From assembly GCA_947453625.1 (NCBI GenBank), contig CANGHK010000005.1, positions 62,001 to 126,000 on the forward strand: DNA of 64,000 nucleotides, in the 5' to 3' direction. The notes under the pieces are model-generated. The model made no database searches. It was not told the DNA's origin and saw nothing but the letters and a program-made list of their open reading frames with translations. The position numbers and the translations under genes are program-made. This document shows positions 38,898 through 47,776 of the stretch, one piece after another. Position 1 is the first letter of the stretch, and each line of letters starts with the position of its first letter. The stretch is from Burkholderiales bacterium. Lineage in GTDB: Bacteria > Pseudomonadota > Gammaproteobacteria > Burkholderiales > Burkholderiaceae_C.

Positions 38898-39647
38898 TCA
38901 GGCGGCTTGCGCCGGAATGTTGGGGCGGACGGGTCGGGTGAGGCGGGCGCTGCGGGCCGGCCGTGGCGGCGGGGCTTCGGCCAGCAACTCGCCAACTTGG
39001 TGCAGATAGCCCCGCACCCGGTCGCGGATGAAGGCGTCGGTCAGCAGCGGGTCGCCCTGACCGCGAATCGGCTGGCCGTAGCACAGTGGCAGGATGCCCA
39101 GGTGGTAGACCAGGCCGCCGTGCAAGCCCATCAGCAGGCCCTCCTCGCGCGCCGAGGGCGGGTTGCGCAATCGGCTGCCATGGGCGCGGCGCGCCTCGCG
39201 CAGCAGGCGCGGAAACAGCCGCTCGCGCAGCAGGTCGAAGTAGCGTTGCGGGATCAGGCCGTCGTTCAGGCCCGACAGCATCAGGATGCGCAGCCATTCG
39301 GGCGTCAGGATGGCGGCCAGGTACTCGCGGTAAAAGCCGCGCAGCTTGTCCTCGGCCGGCAGCGCCCCGTCGAGCAAGGTCTCCCAGCGCGGGTCCCAGC
39401 GGCCCTCGAACACTGTGGCGTAGACCCGGTCGATCAGCGCCTGCTTGGTCGGAAAGTAGTGGTAGAGCAGCGCGTGGGTGACGCCGATCTCGGCCGCCAG
39501 CTCGCGGGTCTGGGCGCCGAAGCCGCGGCGCGAGAAGAAATCCACCGCGCCCGCCAGGATCTGCTGCTCGCGGTCGGCCGCGCTCAGCCGGCGGCGCGCG
39601 GGGGCGACGCCGGTCGTGGGGCTTGGGGTTTTTGCGGTATTGACCAT
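38898..39647 (-). CDS. TetR-family transcriptional regulator
   Basis: About 249 residues from ATG 39647. N-terminal HTH 'REQQILAGAVDFFSRRGFGAQTRELAAEIGVTHALLYHYFPTKQALIDRVY', C-terminal ligand domain of TetR_C type ('LTPEWLRILMLSGLNDGLIPQRYFDLL'). An in-frame start 19 codons upstream would run into the operator palindrome, so the downstream ATG is preferred. Same strand as the VOC/monooxygenase genes (16 bp spacing) and divergent from the molybdenum-hydroxylase operon. Likely represses both sides until a pathway ligand binds. Confidence 0.9.
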   Translation of the reverse strand: MVNTAKTPSPTTGVAPARRRLSAADREQQILAGAVDFFSRRGFGAQTRELAAEIGVTHALLYHYFPTKQALIDRVYATVFEGRWDPRWETLLDGALPAEDKLRGFYREYLAAILTPEWLRILMLSGLNDGLIPQRYFDLLRERLFPRLLREARRAHGSRLRNPPSAREEGLLMGLHGGLVYHLGILPLCYGQPIRGQGDPLLTDAFIRDRVRGYLHQVGELLAEAPPPRPARSARLTRPVRPNIPAQAA

Positions 39648-39648
39648 T

Positions 39649-39685
39649 TGCTCAACGGTGAGAGCATTCTTGAGTGGCCGCTCAA
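39649..39685. promoter_or_regulatory. Probable TetR operator between regulator and molybdenum-hydroxylase genes
   Basis: Two imperfect palindromes share the half-site TTGAG/CTCAA: tgctcaacggtgagagca (39649-39666) and ttgagtggccgctcaa (39670-39685). They sit in the divergent gap, immediately before the regulator start and 62 bp before the hydroxylase ATG. The repeat of one half-site in both dyads suggests cooperative binding by the adjacent TetR protein (inference). Confidence 0.6.
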
Positions 39686-39747
39686 CAAGCACCAGTCCCG
39701 ACAAACCCGCAGGTCGTCCTGGCCGGCATGACGCAGAAAGCGCCGCG

Positions 39748-40602
39748 ATGAAGGCCCCCCCATTCGACTATGTGCGCGCCAGCTCGCTGGCCCAGGTCTT
39801 CGAACTGCTTGAACGCCACGGCGACGACGCGCGTCTGCTGGCCGGCGGCCAGACCCTGGTGGCCACGCTCAACATGCGGCTGTCCGAGCCGGCGCTGCTG
39901 ATCGACATCACCGCGCTCGAGCCGCTGCGCGGCATCACGCTGGCCGGCGGCCTGCTGCGCATAGGCGCGCTCGTCACCCATGCCGAGATCGAGGCCTCGC
40001 CGCTGGTGGCGCGCCACGCCCCGCTGCTGACCCAGGCCGCGCCGCATATCGCCCACCGCGCGATCCGCAACCTCGGCACCTTCGGCGGCTCGCTGGCCTA
40101 CGCCGACCCGTCCGCCGAGTGGCCGACCTGCGTGCGCGCGCTGGACGCCACGCTGGTGCTGGTCAGCGCCCGCGGCGAGCGTCGCGTGGCCGCAGCGGAC
40201 TTTTTCCAGGGCCTCTACACCACCGCGCTCAAGCCGGGCGAACTGCTGCTGGCCTGCGAGATCCCGCTGCTGGCGGCCGACGAACACCAGCACTTCGACG
40301 AGCTGGCGCGGCGCCATGGCGACTACGCGATCACCGGCCTGGCCGCCCGCGCGCTGCGCCGCGCGGGCAGGCTGCACGCCGTGCGGCTGGCGTTTCTCGG
40401 CCTGGAAGACCGGCCGGTGCGGGCGCCGCGCACCGAGGCCTTGCTCGAGGGCCGGGTGCCTGACGAGGCCTTGCTCGCCCAGGCCAGCCAGCTCTTGCGG
40501 ACCGAGCTGCAACCCATGGCCGACCTGACCCACAGCGCCGAGACCAAGCGCCACCTGGCCGCCGTGCTGTGCCAGCGCGCGCTGCGCCGGCTGGCGGCCT
40601 GA
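39748..40602 (+). CDS. FAD-binding medium subunit of molybdenum hydroxylase (CoxM/CutM type)
   Basis: 284 residues from ATG 39748. A short upstream frame beginning at 39729 ends TGA one base after that ATG and could act as a leader. FAD contacts: 'LLAGGQTLVATLNMRL' (AGGQ loop) and 'IRNLGTFGGSLAYADPSAEWP' (TxGGSLA). C-terminal CO-dehydrogenase flavoprotein domain follows. Carries electrons from the iron-sulfur subunit encoded next. First gene of the M-S-L operon. Confidence 0.93.
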   Translation: MKAPPFDYVRASSLAQVFELLERHGDDARLLAGGQTLVATLNMRLSEPALLIDITALEPLRGITLAGGLLRIGALVTHAEIEASPLVARHAPLLTQAAPHIAHRAIRNLGTFGGSLAYADPSAEWPTCVRALDATLVLVSARGERRVAAADFFQGLYTTALKPGELLLACEIPLLAADEHQHFDELARRHGDYAITGLAARALRRAGRLHAVRLAFLGLEDRPVRAPRTEALLEGRVPDEALLAQASQLLRTELQPMADLTHSAETKRHLAAVLCQRALRRLAA

Positions 40603-40638
40603 AGCCGTCCCGGACCCCAAGCCTTGCGAGAACCCGCC

Positions 40639-41154
40639 ATGAGCCCAACCTTGCCCCTGCAACGCATCAGCGTCACCGTCAACGGCAGCGTGATGACGCG
40701 CGATGTCGAGCCGCGCCGCCACCTGGTCGATTTCCTGCGCGAGGATTGCGAGCTGAAGGGCGCCCACCTCGGCTGCGAGCATGGCGTCTGCGGCGCCTGC
40801 ACCGTGCAGCTGGACGGCCGCATCGTGCGCGGCTGCCTGGTGCTGGCGGTGCAGGCCGACGGCCGGCGCGTCGAGACCGTCGAGACGGCCACGCCGTCGC
40901 CTCGGCTGCGCGCGCTGCAGGACGCCTTCATCGCCCGCAACGCGCTGCAGTGCGGCTACTGCACGCCCGGCATGCTGATGGCCGCGCTGGAATTGGTCGA
41001 GCAGCAGCCTGAGGCCGACCGCGAGGCGGTGCGGCGGTGGATCAGTGGCAACTGCTGCCGCTGCACCGGCTACCACGCGATCGTCGACGCGGTCTGCGAT
41101 GTGCTGGCGCTGCAGCGCGAAGGCCGGCTGCCGGCCGCCGAGGTGCTGGCATGA
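40639..41154 (+). CDS. [2Fe-2S] small subunit of molybdenum hydroxylase (CoxS/CutS type)
   Basis: 171 residues from ATG 40639. Plant-type cluster ligands 'GCEHGVCGACTVQLDG' (N-terminal domain) and the second cluster 'CGYCTPGM' plus 'GNCCRCTGYHAIV'. Eight cluster cysteines are present. Overlaps the large-subunit start through ATGA. Relays electrons from the molybdenum centre to FAD. Confidence 0.95.
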   Translation: MSPTLPLQRISVTVNGSVMTRDVEPRRHLVDFLREDCELKGAHLGCEHGVCGACTVQLDGRIVRGCLVLAVQADGRRVETVETATPSPRLRALQDAFIARNALQCGYCTPGMLMAALELVEQQPEADREAVRRWISGNCCRCTGYHAIVDAVCDVLALQREGRLPAAEVLA

Positions 41155-43580
41155 ACCGCCCGCGCGACACGCCCTTCCTGACCGACGCCCCGGCGCTGCC
41201 CGCCGTCACCGACGACCCGCGCCACATCGGTGTGTCGATCCCGCGCGAGGGCGTGCGCCGCCTGGTGCAGGGCCGCGGCCGTTATGTCGACGACATCGTG
41301 TTGCCGCGCATGCTGCATGTGGTGTTCTGGCGCTCGCAGGTGGCGCATTGCCGCATCACCCGGATCGACGCCAGCGCGGTGCGTGGCATGCCCGGCGTGG
41401 CCGGGGTGTTTGACGGCCATGACCTGGCGCGGGTCTGCAAGCCCTGGGTCGCCACGCTGGCGCATCTGGCGGGCATCAAGAGCGCGCCGCAATATCCGCT
41501 GGCGCTGGACCGCGCCTGCTGGCAGGGTGAGCCGGTGGTGGCGATCGTTGCCGAGACCCGGGTCCAGGCCGAGGACGCGCTGCAGCAGTTGCAGGTCGAA
41601 TGGGAAGACCTGCCCGCGGTGCTGGACACCGAGACCGCGCTGGATCCGGCCACGCCGCTGATCCACCCCGAGCTCGGCGACAACCTGTGCTTCGAGCGCC
41701 AGTTGGACACCGGCGGCGTCGACGAGGCCTTTGCCCGCGCCGACGCGGTGTTCGAGGAGACCTATGTCTTCGGCCGCCACACCGGCGTGACGCTGGAGCC
41801 GCGTTGCCAGATCGCCGACTGGACGCCGGGCCGGGACCCGCGCGACGGCCGGCTCACCGTCCACCACTCGTTCCAGGCCCCGCACATGATGCAGGACCTG
41901 TACTGCCGCCAGTTCGACCTGCGCGAAGACCAGGTGCGGGTGGTTTGCGGCGACGTCGGCGGCTCGTTCGGCATCAAGGTCCATGCCTACCCGGACGACT
42001 TCGCCACGGTGGCGATCAGCCTGCTGCTGGGCCGGCCGGTCAAGTTCGTCGCCGACCGGCTGGAGAGCTTCGTCTCCGACATCCATGCCCGCGAGCACCG
42101 CATCACCGCGCGCATCGCCGCCAAGGCCGACGGCGAGATCCTGGCCTTCGAGATCGACGACCTGACCGGCATAGGCCCGTACTCGGTGTTCCCGCGCACC
42201 AGCGGCATCGAGGGCAACCAGGTCGTCAACCTGACCGGCGGCCCCTATGGCCACAAGCATTACCGGGCGGCGCTGAAGGTGGTGTTCCAGAACAAGGTGC
42301 CCACCTGCCAGTACCGCGGCGTCGGCCACCCCATCGCCTGCGCCGTCACCGAGGCGCTGGTCGACGGCGTGGCGGCCCGGCTGGGCTTGGACCCGCTGGC
42401 GATCCGGCTGAAGAACGTGATCCCCGACCACGCCTACCCGGCCACCGGCGCGTCCGGCATCAAGCTCGAGGTGCTGTCGCATGAGGCCTGTCTGGACAAA
42501 GCGCGCCAGCTCTGCGACTACGACGCGCTGCGCGCCGACCAGGCCAGCCAGCGCGCAAGAGGCGTCTACCGCGGCATAGGCATCGCGGTGGTGATCGAGC
42601 TGACCAACCCGGGCGCGGCCTTCTACGGCGTGGGCGGTGCGCGCATCGCGTCGCAGGACGGCGCCACGGTCAGGCTGGAGCCCAGCGGGTCGGTGACGGT
42701 GCTGTCCAGCGTCGGCGAGCAAGGCCAGGGCACCGAGGCGATCTACGGCCAGATCGCCGCCGACGCGGTCGGGGTGTCCATCAGCCGGGTGCGGGTGATC
42801 ACCGGCGACACCGATGCCACGCCTTACGGCGGCGGCACCTGGGCCTCGCGCGGCGCCGGCATAGGCGGCGAGGCGGTGTTGCAGGCCGGACTGGCGCTGC
42901 GCGCCAACATCCTGCAGACCGCGGCGGTGATCCTGCAGCGCGCCTCCATCGACGGCCTGGCGCTGCGCGACGGCCAGATCGTCGACGCCCAGACCGGCGC
43001 GGGGCTGCTGGCGCTGGCCGAGCTGGGCCGCATCGCCTATTTCCGCAGCGACACGCTGCCGCGCGACTTCACGCCCGAGCTGATGGTCACGCGCCACTAT
43101 GCCCAGCGCGATTACCCCTTCATCTTCACCAACGGCGTGCAGGTCTCGCATGTCGAGGTCGACACCGACACCGGCTTCGTCAAGTTGCTCGGCCACTGGG
43201 CGATCGAGGACTGCGGCCGGGTCATCAACCCGATGCTGGTCGACGAGCAGATGCGCGGCGCGATAGTCCAGGGCATAGGCGGCGCGCTGTTCGAGGAATG
43301 CCTCTACGACGAGAGCGGCGCGATGTGCAACGGCAGCCTGGGCGACTACCTGGTGCCGATGGCCGGCGAGATGCCCGACATCGTGGTGGCGCATGTGCAG
43401 ACGCCCACCCGCAGCTCGCAGCTCGGCGCCAAGGGCGCGGGCGAGGCCGGCACCGCCGGCGCGCCGGCCGCGGTGATGAACGCGATCAACGACGCGCTGG
43501 CGCCGCTCAAGGCCAGGCTGGCGTCGCAGCCGATCACGCCGCAGAAGATATTGCGGGCGCTCGGCAAGGTGGCGGGCTGA
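41151..43580 (+). CDS. Molybdopterin-binding large subunit of a xanthine-oxidase-family hydroxylase
   Basis: 809 residues, full length. N-terminal Ald_Xan_dh domain ('LVQGRGRYVDDIVLPRMLHVVFWRS'), then molybdenum-cofactor domains ('GDVGGSFGIKVHAYPDD', 'SSVGEQGQGTEAIYGQIAAD'), ending with the catalytic Glu region 'GAKGAGEAGTAGAPAAV'. The loop that in CO dehydrogenases reads AYxCSFR is here 'CQYRGVGHP', lacking the cysteine, so it is not a form I CO dehydrogenase. With CoxM and CoxS homologues it forms an LMS trimer. Neighbouring monooxygenase and Old Yellow Enzyme point to hydroxylation of an N-heteroaromatic or related compound; inferred. Confidence 0.93.
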   Translation: MNRPRDTPFLTDAPALPAVTDDPRHIGVSIPREGVRRLVQGRGRYVDDIVLPRMLHVVFWRSQVAHCRITRIDASAVRGMPGVAGVFDGHDLARVCKPWVATLAHLAGIKSAPQYPLALDRACWQGEPVVAIVAETRVQAEDALQQLQVEWEDLPAVLDTETALDPATPLIHPELGDNLCFERQLDTGGVDEAFARADAVFEETYVFGRHTGVTLEPRCQIADWTPGRDPRDGRLTVHHSFQAPHMMQDLYCRQFDLREDQVRVVCGDVGGSFGIKVHAYPDDFATVAISLLLGRPVKFVADRLESFVSDIHAREHRITARIAAKADGEILAFEIDDLTGIGPYSVFPRTSGIEGNQVVNLTGGPYGHKHYRAALKVVFQNKVPTCQYRGVGHPIACAVTEALVDGVAARLGLDPLAIRLKNVIPDHAYPATGASGIKLEVLSHEACLDKARQLCDYDALRADQASQRARGVYRGIGIAVVIELTNPGAAFYGVGGARIASQDGATVRLEPSGSVTVLSSVGEQGQGTEAIYGQIAADAVGVSISRVRVITGDTDATPYGGGTWASRGAGIGGEAVLQAGLALRANILQTAAVILQRASIDGLALRDGQIVDAQTGAGLLALAELGRIAYFRSDTLPRDFTPELMVTRHYAQRDYPFIFTNGVQVSHVEVDTDTGFVKLLGHWAIEDCGRVINPMLVDEQMRGAIVQGIGGALFEECLYDESGAMCNGSLGDYLVPMAGEMPDIVVAHVQTPTRSSQLGAKGAGEAGTAGAPAAVMNAINDALAPLKARLASQPITPQKILRALGKVAG

Positions 43581-43647
43581 ACCTGCCAATCAGGCTGCCG
43601 TGTAAGCTGCCGCCGACCCGGCCCCCGCCGACCCCACCCGGATACCC

Positions 43648-44760
43648 ATGAGCGCTCTGTTTTCCCCCTTCGCCCTCGGCCCGCTGGCGCTGAAGAACCG
43701 CATCGTGATCGCGCCGATGTGCCAGTACAGCGCGGTCGACGGCGCGGCCAATGACTGGCACCTGATCCACCTCGGCCAACTGGCGATCTCGGGCGCCGGC
43801 CTGCTGTTCATCGAAGCCACCGCGGTCGAGCCCGAGGGCCGGATCACGCCAGGCGATCTGGGGCTGTGGTCGGACGCCACCGAGGCCGCGCTGGCCCGGC
43901 TGCTGGCCGCGCTGCGCAGGCAATCGGCGATGCCGATCGCGATCCAGTTGTCGCATGCCGGCCGCAAGGCCTCGAGCCAGGCGCCGTGGGACGGCGGCCA
44001 GTTGATCGCGCCCGACCAGGGCGGCTGGCAGACGCAGGCGCCGTCGGCCGTGCCGCATGGCGAGCATGAGCTGCCGCCCGAGGCCCTGGACGCCGCCGGC
44101 CTGCAGCGCATCCTGCAAGCCTTTGTCGCGGCCGCGCAGCGTGCGCACCGCCTGGGGCTGGACGCGATCGAACTGCATGCCGCGCATGGCTATCTGCTGC
44201 ACCAGTTCCTGTCGCCGCTGTCCAACCAGCGCAGCGACGCGTTCGGTGGCTCGCTCGAGAACCGGATGCGCTTTCCGCTGGCGGTGTTCGACGCGGTGCG
44301 CGCCGCGCTGCCGGCGTCGATGCCGGTGGGCTTCCGGATCTCGGCCACCGACTGGGTGGCGGGTGGTTGGGATGTCGACCAGAGCGTGGTCTTCGGTCAG
44401 GCGCTGCGCGCGCGCGGCGGCGACTTCATCGACGTCTCGAGCGGCGGCATCTCGCCGCGCCAGCAGATCCCGCTGGCGCCGGGCTACCAGGTGGCGATGG
44501 CCGACCGGGTGCGCCGCGAGACCGGCTTGCCGACGATCGCGGTGGGCCTGATCACCGAGCCCGAACAGGCCGAGGCCATCGTCGCCGGCGGCCAGGCCGA
44601 CCTGGTGGCGCTGGCGCGCGGCCTGTTGTACGACCCACGCTGGCCCTGGCATGCCGCCGCTCGCCTGGGCGCGCAGGTCGAGGCGCCGCACCAGTACTGG
44701 CGCTCGCAGCCGCGCGGCATCAGCGGGTTGTTCGGCGATGCGGTGGTGGGGCAGCGCTGA
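43648..44760 (+). CDS. NADH:flavin oxidoreductase, Old Yellow Enzyme family (YqjM-like)
   Basis: 370 residues. FMN TIM barrel: 'PLALKNRIVIAPMCQYSAVDGAANDWHLIHLGQLAISGAGLLFIEATAVEPEG' is the YqjM-type N-terminus with the regulatory Cys in 'APMCQYSA'. 'QLSHAGRKAS', active-site His pair in 'AIELHAAHGYLLHQFLSPLSNQRSDAFGGSLENR', and 'DLVALARGLLYDPRWPW' near the end. Reduces activated C=C bonds. It follows the molybdenum-hydroxylase genes by 67 bp in the same direction and may reduce an unsaturated ring intermediate. Confidence 0.93.
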   Translation: MSALFSPFALGPLALKNRIVIAPMCQYSAVDGAANDWHLIHLGQLAISGAGLLFIEATAVEPEGRITPGDLGLWSDATEAALARLLAALRRQSAMPIAIQLSHAGRKASSQAPWDGGQLIAPDQGGWQTQAPSAVPHGEHELPPEALDAAGLQRILQAFVAAAQRAHRLGLDAIELHAAHGYLLHQFLSPLSNQRSDAFGGSLENRMRFPLAVFDAVRAALPASMPVGFRISATDWVAGGWDVDQSVVFGQALRARGGDFIDVSSGGISPRQQIPLAPGYQVAMADRVRRETGLPTIAVGLITEPEQAEAIVAGGQADLVALARGLLYDPRWPWHAAARLGAQVEAPHQYWRSQPRGISGLFGDAVVGQR

Positions 44761-44796
44761 ATGGGGCGCGCAGCGGCGCTGCGCTTTGCATCAGCG

Positions 44797-45609
44797 TCAG
44801 CCCGCCACCACCTCGTCGCTCCAGACCTTGAAGCTCGCCAGCGTGTTCGGGCCGAAGGTGCTTGCCAGCGCGACATCGCAGGCGTCACGGCCGCGGGCGA
44901 TCAGCACCCGGCCTATGCGCGGCGTGTTGTTGCGCGCGTCGAAGGTGTACCAGCGGTCGCCCAGGTAGGCCTCGAACCAGCCCGCAAAGTCCATCGGGCC
45001 GGGAATCGGCGGGATGCGGATGTCGCCCAGGTAGCCGGTGCAGTAGCGCGCCGGGATGTTCATGCAGCGGCAGAAGGCGATCGCCAGGTGGGCGTAGTCG
45101 CGGCAGACGCCGCGCCGCTCGTTGTAGGCCTCCCAGGCGGTGCGGGTGCGCCGCGCGTGGTGGTAGCCGAACTCGATGTGGCGGTGCACGAAGTCGCAGA
45201 TCGATTGCACCCGCTGCCAGCCGGTCGGGCCGTGGCCGAAAAGCTGCCAGGCGACCTCGGACAACTGGTCGGTCTCGCAGTAGCGGCTGCCCAGCAGGTA
45301 GACCAGCGCCGATTCGGGCAGCCGTTCGACCGGCACCTGGGTGGCCCAGGGCGCGACGATGTCGGCCGCGCCGCTGTCATGCACCAGCGCATCGGCGCTG
45401 AGCGTGAACCGGCCCGTCGGCGCCACCAGCCGGCTGCACCAGTTGCCGAACAGGTCGCGGTAGGCCGTCACCGGCACCGCGGGCTGGGTGATCAGGTGGT
45501 CGGGCCGCAGCAGGTCGGGCGCGCGCGAGTAGTGGATGCTCAGCGCCAGGATCATCGGCGTGGGCTGCGGGCAGTCGTAGACCATTTCAAAACCAACGCG
45601 TAGTTGCAT
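44797..45609 (-). CDS. Transglutaminase-like protein with substituted catalytic His
   Basis: 270 residues from ATG 45609. N-terminal beta domain ('LRVGFEMVYDCPQPTPMILALSIHY'), then a transglutaminase core: Cys in 'ERRGVCRDYAHLAIAFCRCMNIPARYCTGYL' and Asp in 'RWYTFDARNNTPRIGRV'. The His of the usual HAWxE motif is replaced: the segment reads 'FAGWFEAYL'. From memory, this change is shared by a whole subgroup with 'DFSAWFE', so it may be a non-canonical or non-enzymatic branch. Stands alone, convergent with the OYE gene. Confidence 0.82.
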   Translation of the reverse strand: MQLRVGFEMVYDCPQPTPMILALSIHYSRAPDLLRPDHLITQPAVPVTAYRDLFGNWCSRLVAPTGRFTLSADALVHDSGAADIVAPWATQVPVERLPESALVYLLGSRYCETDQLSEVAWQLFGHGPTGWQRVQSICDFVHRHIEFGYHHARRTRTAWEAYNERRGVCRDYAHLAIAFCRCMNIPARYCTGYLGDIRIPPIPGPMDFAGWFEAYLGDRWYTFDARNNTPRIGRVLIARGRDACDVALASTFGPNTLASFKVWSDEVVAG

Positions 45610-45902
45610 GGTGGATCCTGTTCGGCTGGGGTCAGGCTGTAGGCTCACGCAAGCAACGCGCCATGGCTTGGTGGCATGCCGCTTCCTGTCTCGGTGGACC
45701 GGAATCCACAGGCTGTGCCTCAACGCTTCGCCCCGGGCGGGTTCTGCCCATCCCGCCGTCACGATACGCCAGGCCGGCGCGCGGCGCTGTAGGACAAGCC
45801 GCCAGCATGCGTGGTCGGTCGCCGTCGTCAGGATTGCCCCAATGTGGGGCGCCCATGCGCGGCAAGTGCTGGTGCGCGGGCCAATCTGCGACGCCAGCGG
45901 CC
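45610..45902. other. Intergenic, nothing recognised
   Basis: 293 bp between the start of the transglutaminase-like gene and the end of the SHOCT protein gene, both on the minus strand. No gene, tRNA or clear terminator seen; it must contain the promoter of the transglutaminase-like gene. Confidence 0.5.
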
Positions 45903-46760
45903 TCACACCCTGCTCAGCAACTCCGCCTTCTTGGCCGAGAACTCGGCGTCGCTGAGGATGCCCTTGGCCCGCAGGTCGGCCAGTTTCTCGATCGTCGCGA
46001 ACAGGTCCTGGCCGGATCCGACTGAAGGGGCTAAGCCCTGCGGCGGCGACTGGAAAGCCAGGTCCTGGGCCGGTGCCCGCAGCGGTTGCGGCGGCCTGCC
46101 GTTCGACGAGATCACCGGCAGGCTGGCGACGTCCATCAGGCCGTACTGGCTTGAGAAACTCAGCGTGCCGCCCACCGACTGCTGCTGCGAAAAGCCGCCG
46201 ATCTGGTGGTCCAGCGTGTCGTAGACCGTGACCGTGCCGCCGACATCGATCACCAGCCGCCTGGCCTGGGCGAAATAAGCGTAGCGCACGTTGTTCTGCG
46301 CTCCGGTGCTGTTGGGAAACCGCAGATCGGCCGGCCACCAGTCGCCGCTGCTGCCGGGAACGAACAGGCTGGCGGCGCCGAAGCCGGTGTTGCCTGGCGT
46401 GTTGTCCTGGCCGCTGAGGTGGGTCTGCTGCTGGGTGGTGTTGCCCCCGCCGCCCTGGCTCTGCGACTGGAAGTTGCTGCTGCGCACCAGGTCGGGCTGG
46501 TTGGCCACCAGGTTGGCCAGTTCAGAGCACAGCCCGTCGACCCGGCCCTTCAGAGTGTTGTTGAACATGTCGGAGACCATCGTCATGCCGCCGCGCATCC
46601 ATTGGCCCGAGCCCGAGAAGTCCGGGTGGCTGAACTGCGCCATGCTGCCGTTGCCGTTGATCACCGCGTCGAGCATGCCGAGCGTGCCGTCCACGCTGAA
46701 GCCATGGCGCTGCGCGATGTCGTTGACGACTTGTTGGCCGGCCGGGGAGAGTTGTCGCAT
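45903..46760 (-). CDS. SHOCT-domain protein with N-terminal helical domain
   Basis: 285 residues from ATG 46760. N-terminus 'MRQLSPAGQQVVNDIAQRHGFSVDGTLGMLDAVINGNGSMAQFSHP' recurs in a group of proteobacterial hypotheticals. A Gly/Gln/Asn-rich linker (about 97-125) precedes a beta-rich middle ('YAYFAQARRLVIDVGGTVTVYDTLDHQIGGFSQQQ') and a C-terminal SHOCT motif ('IEKLADLRAKGILSDAEFSAKKAELL'). SHOCT is a short oligomerisation or tethering motif. No signal peptide. Function unknown. Lies downstream of the DUF4239-like and FliQ-like genes on the same strand. Confidence 0.82.
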   Translation of the reverse strand: MRQLSPAGQQVVNDIAQRHGFSVDGTLGMLDAVINGNGSMAQFSHPDFSGSGQWMRGGMTMVSDMFNNTLKGRVDGLCSELANLVANQPDLVRSSNFQSQSQGGGGNTTQQQTHLSGQDNTPGNTGFGAASLFVPGSSGDWWPADLRFPNSTGAQNNVRYAYFAQARRLVIDVGGTVTVYDTLDHQIGGFSQQQSVGGTLSFSSQYGLMDVASLPVISSNGRPPQPLRAPAQDLAFQSPPQGLAPSVGSGQDLFATIEKLADLRAKGILSDAEFSAKKAELLSRV

Positions 46761-46902
46761 GGGAGTGCCTGGAAAGAGGAGGGGGGATTCTGACGCATCA
46801 GCGGGTTAACCCGCGGCGGCATCATGGCCTGCCATTGTTGCGGCCCGCCCCAAGTGAGGCTTGAATTCAGGTCGAACAGGCGATCGGACGGTCAAGCCGC
46901 CG

Positions 46903-47691
46903 TCAGGCCGGTGCTGGAATCAGCAGCGCTATGCTGCGCTCTATCGCCGCCGGCGTCACCGCGTTTTCTCCACTGTAGAGATTGGAGTTGATGATCAGCA
47001 CCGTGAGCAGCAAGGCCTGCGCAGTGATCGCGCTGATGGACCACAGCATGAACCGGTCGACGGTGCCCAGGAACCAGCTGACCACGGTGCCGACAAAGAT
47101 GGCAATCAGGATGGACTGCCAGAGGTAGATCGGCACGCCGACGCTGTTGCTGGCCGTCAGGCGCACCTCTCGCAGATCGGCGAGCTGGTTGGTGGCAGAA
47201 AATATTTCGGAGCGGGCGATCTGTTGCGCGGCGGACTGCGGATCGAGCAGGCGACTGCCTCTGACCATCGCGTCCAGCACCGCGCTGACCGGGGCGCTGC
47301 GCCCACCGCGCTCGAGCAGGGGCCATTCGCTGCTCACCGTCAACTCGGCGTAGTCGCGCAGTTGGCGCCGCAGCTTCTGGCCATCCTGACTATCGAAGCT
47401 GTTGAAGGCGCGGTCGAGCTTGAGCAGCACCATGGCCTCGCGCTCGACCAAGTCCTCGATATTGCGGTGGTCCGATTGCAGGCGGATCATGGACGAGGCC
47501 ATCAACAACATCGTCAGCATGATGATGGCCTTGTAGCCCTCTTCGGCGCCTTTGGCCAGCGCGCCCGAGCGCATCCGTTTCGAGAACAGGTGCAGCATCA
47601 GCCAGGCGCCCAGGAAGTAAATCCCCACGCCCGAACTGAAGATCACCAGGAATATTTTCAAAGATGACAGGTTGGATATAAAGGTAAACAT
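46903..47691 (-). CDS. DUF4239-like (bestrophin-like) membrane protein
   Basis: 262 residues from ATG 47691. Membrane helices near residues 10-30 and 48-62, a cytoplasmic helical middle ('REAMVLLKLDRAFNSFDSQDGQKLRRQLRDYAELTVSSEWPLL'), and two helices near 190-250. This layout and the 'LRDYAELTV-SEWPLL' block match DUF4239, whose members are annotated as bestrophin-like. A channel role would be inference. 85 bp after the FliQ-like gene on the same strand; base composition is a little more AT-rich than the core genes. Confidence 0.75.
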   Translation of the reverse strand: MFTFISNLSSLKIFLVIFSSGVGIYFLGAWLMLHLFSKRMRSGALAKGAEEGYKAIIMLTMLLMASSMIRLQSDHRNIEDLVEREAMVLLKLDRAFNSFDSQDGQKLRRQLRDYAELTVSSEWPLLERGGRSAPVSAVLDAMVRGSRLLDPQSAAQQIARSEIFSATNQLADLREVRLTASNSVGVPIYLWQSILIAIFVGTVVSWFLGTVDRFMLWSISAITAQALLLTVLIINSNLYSGENAVTPAAIERSIALLIPAPA

Positions 47692-47776
47692 GACGGTTGG
47701 ATGTCCAGGTAACGGAGAGGGCTCAGGCCTGCGCAAGCAGGCGTTCTTGCCGATAGGAAAGAACGGCTGGCAGGCC

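Noticed and set aside
41151..43580. Carbon monoxide dehydrogenase (form I CoxL)
   Set aside because: The active-site Cys loop AYxCSFR is absent; the equivalent segment reads CQYRGVGHP.
41070..43589. 839-codon minus-strand open frame opposite the molybdenum-hydroxylase large subunit
   Set aside because: Shadow of the large-subunit gene; the plus-strand protein has full family motifs, the minus-strand product none.
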